Positions 17,369 through 26,707 of a stretch of DNA of 64,000 nt are shown piece after piece. The stretch's first letter is position 1, and every line of letters starts with the position of its first letter. The notes under the pieces are model-generated. The model had not been told where the DNA came from. It ran no database searches and was given only the letters and a program-made list of their open reading frames with translations. The stretch comes from CAWJKP01 sp963843465 (GTDB taxonomy: Bacteria; Planctomycetota; Planctomycetia; Pirellulales; Thermoguttaceae), in NCBI GenBank assembly GCA_963843465.1, contig CAWJKP010000002.1, positions 992,001 to 1,056,000 of the forward strand, read 5' to 3'. The translations under genes were made by a program, and so were the position numbers.

Positions 17369-18660
17369 TCATTCAGTAGTTCCAAGTTTGGTTTACGGGG
17401 GTCGGATGACGCAAGGTATTGAGCCGTCGTGAAATAGGGCGACGATTTCGCGGACGATCCAATCGAGCATGCGCTTGAATCGCAACAACTCCAGATGCAA
17501 CGTCAGGGTGTCGCCCAACCCTTCGGCAAGGCAAGTGTGATGAACCCACACCCAGAGGTTCCGCAGAATCAACGCCAGGACCAGAAAGAACAGCCGCAGG
17601 CGAGGATTGCGCGTGCAAGTGTAGATACGCGCCTGCCGCATCTGGCGGAAACTGGTTTCGATGCCGAATCGGAGGCGATACAGTTCGCGGATCTCGGTGG
17701 GAGAACCCTTGACGCGCCACGCCGCGAACAGCAACTTCTGCTGCCGTTGCTTGCCGTCCTTGCGGTTGCGGTGTCGGCGATAGCCCACGCATACCGAAAT
17801 CTTCAACGGTTGCTTCTCGTGTTTCATCACGTGCGGATACCAGCCCGCCGACTGACGTTTGATCCAGCGAAGGCCAGTCAGCTTCGTACCCTTCTTCGGA
17901 GCGCGCCCACGAATGACCACGGGCATCACGAAGGGCAGTCTTTGCTCCTGCAAGAAGCCCACCACCGCTCCGTTGAAGAACGCGCGATCCAGCAGCAAAC
18001 GCCGGATTTTCAGGCCGATTTCGCGGATTCTTGCCACCATCCGCCGCAGCACGCGGACCAGCGACTCGTGGCGTCGCACCCAGGTCAGGACCAACGTGTA
18101 ACGCCGTCCGTATTCCACGATGCAGGCCGAGGCGTAGGCGTGAAACTTCGTCGTTCCCAGTTTGGGCTGGCCGTAGTAAAGTTCGTTGCGGCTTTGGAAG
18201 GGCCGTCCGTAATAGGGCTGCAAGTGCCAGTCGATGGCCACATTCCACGCCCGACGGCGCATGCGTTTGGGCAGCGGGTCGATCAGGGCGTCGTTCAACC
18301 GCCGTTCCAAGACCAGCAGCGTCTTGGGCAAGCCTTCGTCCAAGGCCGTCATCACGGCCTGATCGGACGGTGCTTTGGCCAAGTCGCGGCAAGCCGCACT
18401 GATGGAAATGCAGCGGGCGGCGGCGCGAAGCGTGATGCTCAGCACGATCGCGGCGGTGCATTTCCACCCGTGATCTTTGACCAGCTTCGCATCGAGCAGC
18501 AATCCCAGCGACCATGAATGTACTTGCCCGCTGTTTATGGTACAATTCGTCCCTGAACGCATGGCTTCCTCCGTGCCATAACTCGTTGACACAAGTCATT
18601 GTCACGTGAAGCCTTGCGTTCACCTATAGCACTTCAACCGAACTTGGAACTACTGTCATT
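17369..18660. mobile_element. Complete ISH3/IS4-superfamily-like insertion sequence
   Basis: The element proper spans 17374-18655 (1282 bp). Its ends are 20-bp inverted repeats beginning CAGTAGTTCCAAGTT, with one mismatch between ends. Both sides are flanked by the 5-bp target duplication TCATT (17369-17373 and 18656-18660). It carries a single transposase gene. Matching ends plus an exact duplication point to a recent, possibly still active insertion. Confidence 0.88.
17393..18592 (-). CDS. DDE transposase (ISH3/IS4 superfamily)
   Basis: A 399-residue transposase filling the IS. The DDE acidic residues are visible: Asp in VAIDWHLQPYYG near residue 118, Asp in RLLLDRAFFN near 197, and Glu in YRLRFGIETSFRQMRQAR near 310. 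The last fits the Y-(2)-R-(3)-E-(6)-R/K signature of the IS4 superfamily. The frame is uninterrupted. It catalyses cut-and-paste transposition using the 20-bp ends. Family placement between ISH3 and related groups is by eye. Confidence 0.85.
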   Translation of the reverse strand: MSTSYGTEEAMRSGTNCTINSGQVHSWSLGLLLDAKLVKDHGWKCTAAIVLSITLRAAARCISISAACRDLAKAPSDQAVMTALDEGLPKTLLVLERRLNDALIDPLPKRMRRRAWNVAIDWHLQPYYGRPFQSRNELYYGQPKLGTTKFHAYASACIVEYGRRYTLVLTWVRRHESLVRVLRRMVARIREIGLKIRRLLLDRAFFNGAVVGFLQEQRLPFVMPVVIRGRAPKKGTKLTGLRWIKRQSAGWYPHVMKHEKQPLKISVCVGYRRHRNRKDGKQRQQKLLFAAWRVKGSPTEIRELYRLRFGIETSFRQMRQARIYTCTRNPRLRLFFLVLALILRNLWVWVHHTCLAEGLGDTLTLHLELLRFKRMLDWIVREIVALFHDGSIPCVIRPP

Positions 18661-18830
18661 GGTTCTTGGCGGCTATGATCGATCCGCAGACCTGTTTTCG
18701 CTTCGATTGTAGCACGCGGGCCGGTAAATGGGTAGAGCCCGACGGCGTTGTGTGCGGCCGGCATTTCTGGCAGCAGCCGACGACGACCAGCGCGGAAGCG
18801 GATGCGTGCGAACGGGCCGAAGGCCCGGCA

Positions 18831-19002
18831 GTTCTCCCAGCCCTGGGCAACGCCCAGGGGCGCCTGTGGCCAGTGGAATGTGCCGGCGGCCCAACGGGCC
18901 AATGGTTCGCCGCGCGTGCCCGGAGAATCGTTGGCCCGTTGGGCCGCAAAAAGAACCCTTGCTCTTACCGTTCCCCTGGGCGTTGCCCAGGGCTGGGAGA
19001 AC
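18831..19002. repeat. Large inverted repeat
   Basis: Arms 18831-18860 and 18973-19002 (gttctcccagccctgggcaa...) are complementary over about 30 bases. A second nested pair built on ggcccaacgggcc lies inside. Confidence 0.8.
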
Positions 19003-19140
19003 CAGGCCCCTTCGGGGCGAGCGATTCTGCGCAAGCGTCATGCGGCCCAATCACTTGACGCTGCCCAAAAACTTGCCGCACACACGATGTTGCCAAAGGC
19101 AGTCTTTCGAGGAGAGCCCCTTTCCTAGGACTTTGGTCTG

Positions 19141-19370
19141 GAGCCCCGAAGGGGCGCGACATATCAGCCCAGGGCAAGCGCAGCGCCGCCCTGGGTGTCG
19201 GTTTGCACCAATCGCTAGCCCTGAAAGGGCGAAACAAACGTCAAGGGAGGCAAGTTTGTGTCGCCCTTTCAGGGCTTGCCTCTGGAACCATCACATCGCC
19301 CAGGGCGGCGCTTCGCGGCTAGCGCCGCTCCGCTTGCCCTGGGCTGATATGTCGCGCCCCTTCGGGGCTC
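19141..19370. repeat. Large inverted repeat with exact 40-bp arms
   Basis: 19141-19180 and 19331-19370 are perfect reverse complements (gagccccgaaggggcgcgac...). The centre carries further inverted pairs built on cgccctttcagggc and cgccctgggcgg. Confidence 0.9.
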
Positions 19371-19455
19371 AGGAGGAAGCTCGGGGCTCGGGAGAAAGGC
19401 ATTTTCCACAAGATTTCCGCAAAACGTTGCCAGCATTGTGAGCTGCTACCGATTC

Positions 19456-19578
19456 GTAACCGTTCACGGTCTGGAATGTAGTAGGCACACGCCGTGTGCC
19501 GTCTGTCGATACACGCGGAAACACGACGGCACACGGCGTGTGCCTACTACATTGAGCGACTACCCGTGAACGGTTACA
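19456..19578. repeat. Nested palindrome containing repeat family A
   Basis: Family A element at 19478-19550 flanked by outer arms gtaaccgttcacgg / ccgtgaacggttac (about 19457-19470 and 19564-19577). Confidence 0.75.
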
Positions 19579-19627
19579 CCCATTCTTCATCTTTCATTTT
19601 CATTCTTCATTTTTCATTTTCATCGTT

Positions 19628-22600
19628 CTAGCAAAAGTCCCGCGATTGAGAGCCTAGCTCCGCCAGACGCGGCGAAAGATCCTCCAGCCGGCCCACCAGC
19701 ACGTGGATCACCTGGCCGTGACGCTCCAAACGGCCTTGGGCCATCAGTACGGTGGCCCCGAGAGCAGCCTGGCGGAAACGCTGCCAGACGTCGGGCCGGA
19801 TCACCAGGTTGGCCACGCCGGTCTCGTCTTCCAAGGTGACGAAGGTGATCCCCTTGGCGGTGCCCGGCCGCTGACGGACCAGCACGATCCCGGCCACGCG
19901 GACCGGCCCGCCGTTGGGCAACGTGGCAAGCTGCCGGGCCGGAACGACGCCCAGCCGATCCAGTCCCGCGCGAAGGAACTCCAGCGGGTGCCCGGTGAGT
20001 GACAGGCCCGTGGTGCGGTAGTCGGCCAGCACCTCTTCGGCCGGCGCAAGCGGCGGAATCTCGACCGGCGTCGGGCCGTCGGCTTCCAGTGCGGCCAAGA
20101 GCGGCCGATCTTGCGGGCGATCTTTGGGGTCGTGGGCCAGGGCGTGCCAGAGGGCGCCGCGGCGACTGAGCCCCAGCGAGCCGAAGGCCCCCGCCTTGGC
20201 CAGCCGCAAGGCCACGCTGCGGCCGAGGCCTGTCCGCTGGGCAAAGTCCTCCAGCGAGCCGAACGGCCGCCGGCCCCGCGCCTCGACGATCTGTCCGGCC
20301 GCGCCCTCACCCATGCCTTGGAGCATCTGGAGACCCAGCCGCAGGGCCAGGGGCGGAAGGATGAAGGATGAAGGATGAAGGATGAGGGCCGGCGTGGCCG
20401 CCGGGGCTAACGGGTGCAGATCTATTGTTAGCCCTGGCCGCCAGGCCGGCCTCGCCAACACCGGCGTGGCCGCCGGGGCTAACGGGGCTTCGATCTCCAG
20501 CGTGCTCTCGTAGCCGCTATGGTTGACGTCCGCGGGCCGGACCTCGACGCCGTGCTGCCGGGCATCGCGGACCAGTTGCGGCGGGGCGTAAAAACCCATC
20601 GGCTGGCTATTGAGCAAGGCCGCACAAAAAGCGGCCGGATAGTGGCACTTCAGCCACGCGGAGACGTAGACCAACAGCGCGAAGCTGGCGGCGTGCGACT
20701 CGGGGAAGCCGTAGTCGCCGAAGCCGCGGATCTGCTGGAAGGTGGCCTCGGCGTACGCCGGCGGCATGCCCCGGGCCAACATGCCGTCGATCAGCTTGCG
20801 GCGGAACTGCTCGATCAGGCCCGGCCGGCGCCAGGCGGCCATGGCCCGGCGGAGCTGGTCGGCCTCGCCGGGGGTGAAGCCCGCGGCCACCACGGCCAGG
20901 CGCATCGCCTGCTCCTGGAACAGCGGCACGCCGAGCGTCTTTTCCAGCACCCGGCGGACCGCCTCGTTGGGATAGGTGACCGGCTCTTGGCCGTTGCGGC
21001 GGCGGAGATAAGGATGGACCATGTTCCCCTGGATCGGTCCGGGCCGGACGATGGCCACCTCGATCACCAGGTCGTAGAACGACCGCGGGCGGAGCCGCGG
21101 CAACATGCTCATCTGGGCGCGGCTCTCGATCTGGAACACGCCCGTGGTGTCGGCCCGGCGGATCATGGCGTAGACCTCTTCGTCGCCTTCGGGGATCGCG
21201 GCCAAAGTCAGCCCACGGCCATAGTGTTTTCGCACCAGGTCGAAACACCTGCGGACGGCCGTGAGCATCCCCAGGGCCAGGCAGTCGACTTTGAGGATCC
21301 CCAGCTCGTCGAGGTCGTCCTTGTTCCACTGGATCACGGTGCGGCCGGGCATGGCGGCGTTTTCGATGGGCACCAACTCGCAGAGCGGCCCTGCGGTGAT
21401 CACCATGCCGCCGGTGTGCTGGGAGAGGTGCCGGGGGAAGCCGATCAACTGGCCCACCAGGTCCACGAGCTGTAGCCCCAGCGGGCCCTCGGGATCGATT
21501 CCCGCCTCGCGGCAGCGGAGGGCCAACTGGGGCTCTTCGCGGAAGTGCTCCATGCTCTTGGCCAGCCGGTCGATGCGGTCCAGCGACAGGCCCATCGCCT
21601 TGCCCACGTCGCGGATCGCGGAGCGGGGGCGGTAGGTGATCACCTCGGCGGTCATGCCGGCCCGGTCGCGGCCGTATTTCCGGTAGAGGTATTGCAGCAC
21701 TTCCTCGCGGCGCTGGTGCTCGAAGTCAACGTCGATGTCCGGGGCCTCGTTGCGCTCGCGGCTGACGAACCGCTCGAAGAGCATGTCCATCCGCTCGGGA
21801 TCAACCGCCGTGACCCCCAGGCAATAGCAGACCGCCGAGTTGGCGGCGGAGCCCCGCCCCTGGCAGAGGATCCCTCGCCGCCGGGCGTAGCGGACCAGGT
21901 CCCAGACGGTGAGGAAATAGGCCTCGTAGTGCAGATCCTCGATCAACCGCAGCTCGTGCTCCAGGAGTGCCCGGACCTTCTCCGGCACGCCGCGGGGATA
22001 ACGCTTCCGCGCCCGGCCCAGGCCAGCCGGCTCAGGTAGTGGATAGGGCTTTCACCCTCGGGCGCCAACTCCCGCGGATACTCATAGCGCAACTGGTCGA
22101 GCGAGAAGCCCACGCGGTCGGCGATCTCCCGTGTGCGTTCCACCGCGCCGGGCGCGGCGGCCAGCGCGGCGGCCATCTCCGCGGGCGTCTTCAGGTGCCG
22201 CTGGGCATTGGGAAAGAGATGCCCGGCGGCGCCGGCCACTGTGGTGCCCAGGCGGGTGGCGGTGAGCACGTCGTGCAGGGCCTTGCGGCCGGCAACGTGA
22301 TAGTACACGTCGCCGCCAGCCGCCAGCGGCACCCGCGTCCGCCTCGCGAGATCGACCAGCCGCTTGAGCCATTGCCGGTCGTCGGGACCGCGGTGGACCT
22401 CGGCCAGCAGGTAGCAGCGGTCGCCGAACAGCTCGCGGTACGACTGCACCGCATCGAGCAGCGCCGGCTGAAAGTAGCAGGCACACGCCGTGTGCCGTCC
22501 GCTGCTTCCTTCGTGTTGGACGGACGGCACACGGCGTGTGCCTGCTACTGCGGACGGCACACGGCGTGTGCCTGCTACGTTGGCCAAAGGCGCGGCCGCC

Positions 22601-22977
22601 GCGGGCCGGGGAATCACACAGGCGATCAACCCTTCGGCCGCCTCGGCCAACTCGCTTTGCAGCAAGCGGCACTGCCCCTTCTGGGCCCGCAAACGGCCCC
22701 GGGTCAATAGCCGTGCCAGGCGACCGTAGGCGGCCCGATCGGTGGGCAGGAGGACTAGCGGCAGGCCGTCGTCGGGCGTAATTTCCGCGCCGACCAGCAG
22801 TTTCAGCCCTGCCTCCTTGGCCGCCACGTGTGCCCGGACCACGCCCGCCAGGCTCTGCCGGTCGGTCACCGCCAAAGCCGCGTATCCCAGCTCGGCCGCC
22901 CGCTGGACCAGCTCGTCCGGATGCGAGGCTCCTTCCAGGAAGGAGAAGTTGGTTTTGACGTGGAGCTCAGCGTACAT
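19628..22977 (-). CDS. dnaE2: Error-prone DNA polymerase III alpha subunit ImuC/DnaE2, one frameshift
   Basis: A C-family polymerase of about 1115 residues in two frames. The 5' part (from 22977) is the PHP domain: MYAELHVKTNFSFLEGASHP, ALAVTDRQSLAGVV. The 3' part has the palm motifs GRGSAANSAVCYCLGVT and PDIDVDFEH and the late segments GFGDYGFPESHAASFALLVY and LTGHPLEFLRAGLDRLGV. The frame breaks at the CCC run 22012-22014, where adding one base restores ARKRYPRGVPEKVRALLEHE. It performs SOS-induced translesion synthesis with ImuA and ImuB, encoded upstream on the same strand. A family A repeat (22474-22578) and a second repeat (about 20358-20485) are read in frame inside it. Confidence 0.9.
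20358..20485. repeat. Inverted repeat inside dnaE2 C-terminal region
   Basis: Tandem ggatgaa units followed by ggccggcgtggccgccgggg / gttagccctggccgcc-type arms. It is read in frame as a Pro/Ala-rich spacer between conserved blocks. A related unit (ggcgtggccgccgggggcta) ends the 46860 gene. Confidence 0.7.
22474..22578. repeat. Repeat family A inside the dnaE2 PHP domain
   Basis: One and a half palindromic units (gcacacgccgtgtgcc ... ggcacacggcgtgtgcc twice). It is translated in frame as GTRRVPS / RHTACACY-type residues. Confidence 0.85.
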
Positions 22978-23034
22978 CAGTTAGTGGTTAGTGGTCGGTG
23001 GTCAGTGGTCAGTGGTCAGAGGCTGTGAATTTTT

Positions 23035-23146
23035 GTAGGGTGGGACAAGCTCGCCTTGGGCGAGCGCCGGCCCACCAGGCGCTACCGAAGGTGGGCCGGC
23101 GCTCGCTACGCGAGCTTGTCCCACCCTACAGCTTGTCCCACCCTAC
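23035..23146. repeat. Repeat family C between imuB and dnaE2
   Basis: GTAGGGTGGGACAAGCTCG ... cgagcttgtcccaccctac inverted arms around a gccggcccacc core. Other copies lie at about 36277-36374, 39743-39841, 42705-42802, 43831-43921, 46260-46318, 47136-47231 and 51725-51822. Confidence 0.85.
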
Positions 23147-23148
23147 AG

Positions 23149-25001
23149 TTATTCAAACGCCCCGTGTAAAAACCATTTCTCGTCCCGCAAGCGGCGAAAC
23201 AGCCAGAAACAAGCGCCGGCGGTGGTGGCCACGCGGTAGTAGTCCCGCCCGATCGGACGCCCACGCCACCAGCCGGTCTCGATCCGCTCCGGGCCCCGGG
23301 CGTCAGCGACGCGATGCTCCCGGGCCTGCCACGTAAACCGCAGCGGAGGACCGTCCGGCGCAAGCGAAACGACGGCCAACGGGATCGGCCGCCGCAGAAG
23401 GCGCAAGGGACGCGGCGGCAACTCGGCGGCGGGCCCCGGGGGACTGTCCCGATTTTTGTGGCGACCACGCTCCGCGTGGTGCCCGGCCACAAAAATGGGA
23501 CTGTCCCCCTTCCGCCCCACCCGCCGTGGGCCGCGGCCGCCGACCAGCGAGTCGTACCGCCAGGCGAGTTCCGGCTGGGCGTCGGCAACCAACCGCGGCC
23601 GCACCACCGCCTTCTCTCCCAGCCGGCTGCTAAGCCGGTCGATCAGGCCGGCCAGCAGCCGGCCGTGGGAGGCAAGTTGGCAGGCGTCGACGAACAACTC
23701 CTGCTGCCGTTGCGGCAGCGGAGCGGTCAGCGGCGCCCGCAGACAAACCCCCGTGACGGCGGCCGGCAGCGAGAGCCGCTCCAAGGGCATTTGGATCAAC
23801 TCCAACAGGTGACGCGGCGAGGCCGTGGGCTGGAAGAGCCCCACGGAAAGCGCCGCGCCCTTGGTCTGCTGGCAGTCCAGCCGGCAGTCCAGCCGCAGGG
23901 CCCCGCGATCCAGCCGCAAGAGCATCTGCGAGAGTTGCCCGACGGCCGAGTCCAACAGCGACCCGAGAACCTCCCGGCGCGTCGAGGGATACTCCAACCG
24001 CCGCCGGACTTCGAACTCCGGTGGCGGCACGATCGCAGGGACCGTCTCGGGCAGGCGGCCGGCGGCCTGGTCCAGCCGTTGGAGCAATTCCGGCCCGAAA
24101 CGCGAGGTAAGGTCCTCCCGGGGCAACCGCTCCAACTGGCCGATCTGATAAAGGCCCAACTGGTGCAGCAGGTCCACCGTCGGGCCCGGAAGCCGCAGGG
24201 CCTCGACGGGAAGCGATGAGAGGGGGTCGGGGGCCGGGGGTCGGGGGCCGGGATTACCCCGGCAGGAAAGAAAATCATGTACGTCAGGCTTTCCAGCCTG
24301 CCCCGCCTGTTCTGTCAGGCTGGTCTGTTCTGTCAGGCTGGAAAGCCTGACGTACTTGTCCCCTTCGGCCGCAGCGAAATGGGCCAGCACCAGGCGGCGC
24401 CCAGGGTGTCGGCGATCGCCAGGCGGATTTCCAGCCCGCGGCCACCAAACCACTCGACGATCCGTCGGGCCAGGGCCTCCTCGCCGCCCAATAGCGGTCC
24501 CAGGCCGGTAACATCGAAAAACAGGCTCTCCGGCGCGGCGGCACGCTCACAGCCGACCAGGGGGCTGAACTGCTGGCAGCCGGCGGCCAACGCTTCCAGC
24601 GCTTGCCGATCGGCCGCCGGATCGTACTCTTCCACCTGTAGGCAGCGCACTGCGTGGCGTTCCGGCCGGACCAGGGCGGCGGCCTCCGCCAACGACATCC
24701 CCACGCACAGGCCGGCAGCCCGGGCCGCAGCCGAACAAGCCACGATCCGCCGGCCGCCTCGATAGGTCTCCACGAGCACCAAAGTAGCAGGCACACGCCG
24801 TGTGCCGTCCGCAACGGCACACGGCGTGTGCCTGCTGCTTTGAGGTGCGGCGCGTTCTTGTGGTGCAGCCGTCCCGGCTGCTTGGGCAGGCGGGACGCCT
24901 GCACCACAAGATATTTCTGGACAGCGACTAAGCCCCGGCCGCGCGACGCGGATCCTTTGCAGCGGCCAGTCGGGGAGCCAGACGCAGAGTCCTCGTTTCA
25001 T
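23149..25001 (-). CDS. imuB: ImuB, inactive Y-family polymerase-like subunit, one frameshift
   Basis: The 5' part starts MKRGLCVWLPDWPLQRIR and continues with CSAAARAAGLCVGMSLAEA and FFDVTGLGPLLGG; the 3' part has the little-finger region and the terminal WWRGRPIGRDYYRV motif typical of ImuB. The frame breaks near 24390, where one extra G restores GAAWVLAHFAAAEG. ImuB is a catalytically dead Y-family homologue that links ImuA, the beta clamp and DnaE2. It overlaps imuA by 74 bp. At least four palindromic elements (24857-24910, 24784-24838, 24279-24354, 23438-23508) are read in frame, so the protein is unusually long and interrupted. Activity is uncertain. Confidence 0.85.
23438..23508. repeat. 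Palindrome inside imuB
   Basis: ggggactgtcccgatttttg ... caaaaatgggactgtccccc arms with a ccacgctccgcgtggt centre. Translated in frame. Confidence 0.8.
24279..24354. repeat. Palindrome inside imuB
   Basis: gtacgtcaggctttccagcc ... ggctggaaagcctgacgtac arms with internal ctgtcaggctg copies. Translated in frame as SLTEQ-type repeats. Confidence 0.85.
24784..24910. repeat. Two palindromes in the N-terminal part of imuB
   Basis: Family A unit (24784-24838) followed by a cttgtggtgcagccgtcccg ... cgggacgcctgcaccacaag unit (24857-24910). Both lie between residues about 30 and 75 of ImuB. Confidence 0.85.
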
Positions 25002-25695
25002 CGTCGATCTCCAGGTCGATTTGCCGGCCAGCGGCGCCCCCCCGGCTGCGAAGGAGGCGAACTCTGAACCGTCGTCCCGCGGATCCCTCGCCAGGCAGCG
25101 GCTCCACCAGCAGCCGGACATCCGCCCAGGAGGGCTCGTGCTCGGCCGCCTGCGGACGGAGGAAAAGCCCTAGTCCGCCGCCTTCCTCGGCCGCCAATTG
25201 CAGCCGGCGAAAGGTGTGGCCATCGAGCCTGGCCGGCCACGCCAGGACCGCCGCCACTGCCAGGCAACGCAACGATTGGTCCAGGGCCCAGAGGCTGTCG
25301 GCCAGGCTCATCGCCTGCACGACGATCAATTGCTCCAGGTCGATCCCCAGCCGGGCGATGGCCGGCGGATAGAGTTCCCGAGAGGAATCGAGCACGACCA
25401 GCACTCCCCCCTCCCGGCAAGACGATCGCGCGGCCGCCAAGGCCAGGGTCTCCGCGCCGCCGCCGCTTTCCGCCGCCAGCCATTCCACCAGGGTTCCCCG
25501 GTGGAAGCCGCGGTCCGGCAGCAGTCGGTCCAGGTCGTGGCAGCCGCTGGAGATTGGTCCCTGCTGGGCAGGTAGCCTGGCCCGTTGGAACAGGGCAATC
25601 TGCTCTTTCAGCGTCCGCACGACCGCCTCCGGCCGCTGTGCGGTGATGGCGGGGAACAGGGGCGTTTTGTCAGGTTTTTGCGGTTGCCGGTTCAT
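24928..25695 (-). CDS. imuA: ImuA, RecA-like mutasome protein
   Basis: A 255-residue RecA/SulA-related protein. Conserved segments include the entry PISSGCHDLDRLLPDRGFHR followed by GTLVEWLA, and VLVVLDSSRELYPPAIARLG, LIVVQAMSLADSLWALDQSLRC and AVLAWPARLDGHTFRRLQLAA. Together with imuB and dnaE2 downstream it forms the usual imuA-imuB-dnaE2 cassette, in which ImuA is thought to regulate access to RecA filaments during damage-induced mutagenesis. The reading frame is intact, unlike the two polymerase genes. A palindrome resembling a LexA operator lies just upstream, which fits SOS control. Confidence 0.88.
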   Translation of the reverse strand: MNRQPQKPDKTPLFPAITAQRPEAVVRTLKEQIALFQRARLPAQQGPISSGCHDLDRLLPDRGFHRGTLVEWLAAESGGGAETLALAAARSSCREGGVLVVLDSSRELYPPAIARLGIDLEQLIVVQAMSLADSLWALDQSLRCLAVAAVLAWPARLDGHTFRRLQLAAEEGGGLGLFLRPQAAEHEPSWADVRLLVEPLPGEGSAGRRFRVRLLRSRGGAAGRQIDLEIDDETRTLRLAPRLAAAKDPRRAAGA

Positions 25696-25718
25696 GCTAG
25701 CACTGCCTGCGCTATAGT

Positions 25719-25730
25719 GTACATTTGTAC
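25719..25730 (-). promoter_or_regulatory. Candidate LexA operator upstream of imuA
   Basis: GTACATTTGTAC, a GTAC-N4-GTAC palindrome 24 bp before the imuA start. It resembles the cyanobacterial LexA box (GTAC-N3-D-GTWC) more than the GAAC-N4-GTTC type. The binding factor is inferred from context. Confidence 0.5.
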
Positions 25731-25752
25731 CGTACTGGCGTCAAGAGAGAAA

Positions 25753-25964
25753 GTAGGGTGGGTCGAGCGGAGCGAGCCCCACCATCCGTCCTTGGAAAGA
25801 AGCAGGAAACGGGAACACTAATTGACACTGATCGACGCTAATATGGTGAATTAGCGAAGATTAGCGAGGATTAGTGTTCCGTCCTTCGGCTATTTTTGTT
25901 AACGGATAACTCAAAGATTCCTTAACTTCATACGTATGGGGCTCGCTCCGCTCGACCCACCCTA
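25753..25964. repeat. Split family C-like repeat in the imuA/ACT intergenic region
   Basis: Arms gtagggtgggtcgagcggag (25753-) and gggctcgctccgctcgaccc...ctac (25938-25964). The 150 bases between are AT-rich, with an inner inverted pair of the type aattgacactgatcg...gctaat. The gap 25696-26027 holds no gene. Confidence 0.65.
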
Positions 25965-26027
25965 CCTTTCCCTGGTAAACTCGGGGCTTGCTCGCTAGCA
26001 CCGAACGACGGCCCCGAGACCCACCCG

Positions 26028-26621
26028 ATGATGACGCGGTTTGAACACGCCTACGTGCTGGACGTGATGTCCGACGACCACCCGGGCATCGTGGCCGCGG
26101 TGACCACCGCGGTCGAGTCGCTGGGCGGCAATATCGACGCCTGCAGCCAGACCGTGTTGGGCGGCTTCTTCACCCTGATTATGATCGTCAGCCTGCCGGA
26201 GCCGATCGAGGCGGAGCGGCTGGTCCAGCGGGTCCGGCAGTCGGAGGCGACCGCTGCGGAATTCCAGGTCATGGCCCGGCCCCGGCGATTGCCGCAGCGG
26301 ACCGCGCCGGCCGCGGGCGTCGACCGCTTCGTGATCACCGCCTTCGGCAAGGACCAGCCGGGCATCGTGCGGCGCTTCAGCCAGTACCTGGCCGGCAAGG
26401 ACATCAACATCGTCGACCTCTACGGCGACCGCAAGGGCGAAGAATTTGTGCTCATCGGGCAGTTGGAAGTCCCCGAACACTGGGACATCCGCATGCTCCA
26501 GGCCGACCTGGAACAGATGGGCGCCGAACTGAACTTCACCGTCAAGCTCCAGCACGAAAACGTCTTCGTGGCCACCAACCAGCTCCGGCTGATCTACACC
26601 GGGCCGGCCAAAGATAAGTGA
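26028..26621 (+). CDS. Tandem ACT-domain protein (GcvR-like)
   Basis: A 197-residue protein with two ACT domains. The first begins YVLDVMSDDHPGIVAAVTTA, the second FVITAFGKDQPGIVRRFSQY; each DxPGIV turn is the ligand-binding loop typical of amino-acid sensing. The family includes the glycine cleavage regulator GcvR. It precedes a UPF0210/DUF711 gene by 86 bp; ACT proteins and UPF0210 proteins are often neighbours, so the two probably act together. The ligand and target are unknown. Confidence 0.82.
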   Translation: MMTRFEHAYVLDVMSDDHPGIVAAVTTAVESLGGNIDACSQTVLGGFFTLIMIVSLPEPIEAERLVQRVRQSEATAAEFQVMARPRRLPQRTAPAAGVDRFVITAFGKDQPGIVRRFSQYLAGKDINIVDLYGDRKGEEFVLIGQLEVPEHWDIRMLQADLEQMGAELNFTVKLQHENVFVATNQLRLIYTGPAKDK

Positions 26622-26630
26622 ACGATTGCT

Positions 26631-26687
26631 GTAGGACGGATTGCCAATCCGTCCCCGGCATACGGACGGATTAGCAATCCGTCCTAC
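26631..26687. repeat. Palindromic repeat family D
   Basis: gtaggacggattgccaatcc ... ggattagcaatccgtcctac. It occupies most of the gap between the ACT and UPF0210 genes, so a cotranscript would carry a hairpin here. Confidence 0.85.
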
Positions 26688-26707
26688 AACCATTGGACCA
26701 ATGAATC

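Larger units (their letters stand above)
18661..19627. other. Gene-free repeat-rich region
   Basis: About 970 bases with nested palindromes and no credible gene. Open frames here, such as those reading LPWADMSRPFGA or WALPRAGRT, are translations of repeats. The 3' end has AT-rich tracts of repeated ttcattttt (19580-19625), unlike the rest of the window. Confidence 0.6.

Noticed and set aside
18728..19441. Several open frames of 90-240 codons
   Set aside because: They translate large inverted repeats, and the same peptides appear from repeats elsewhere.
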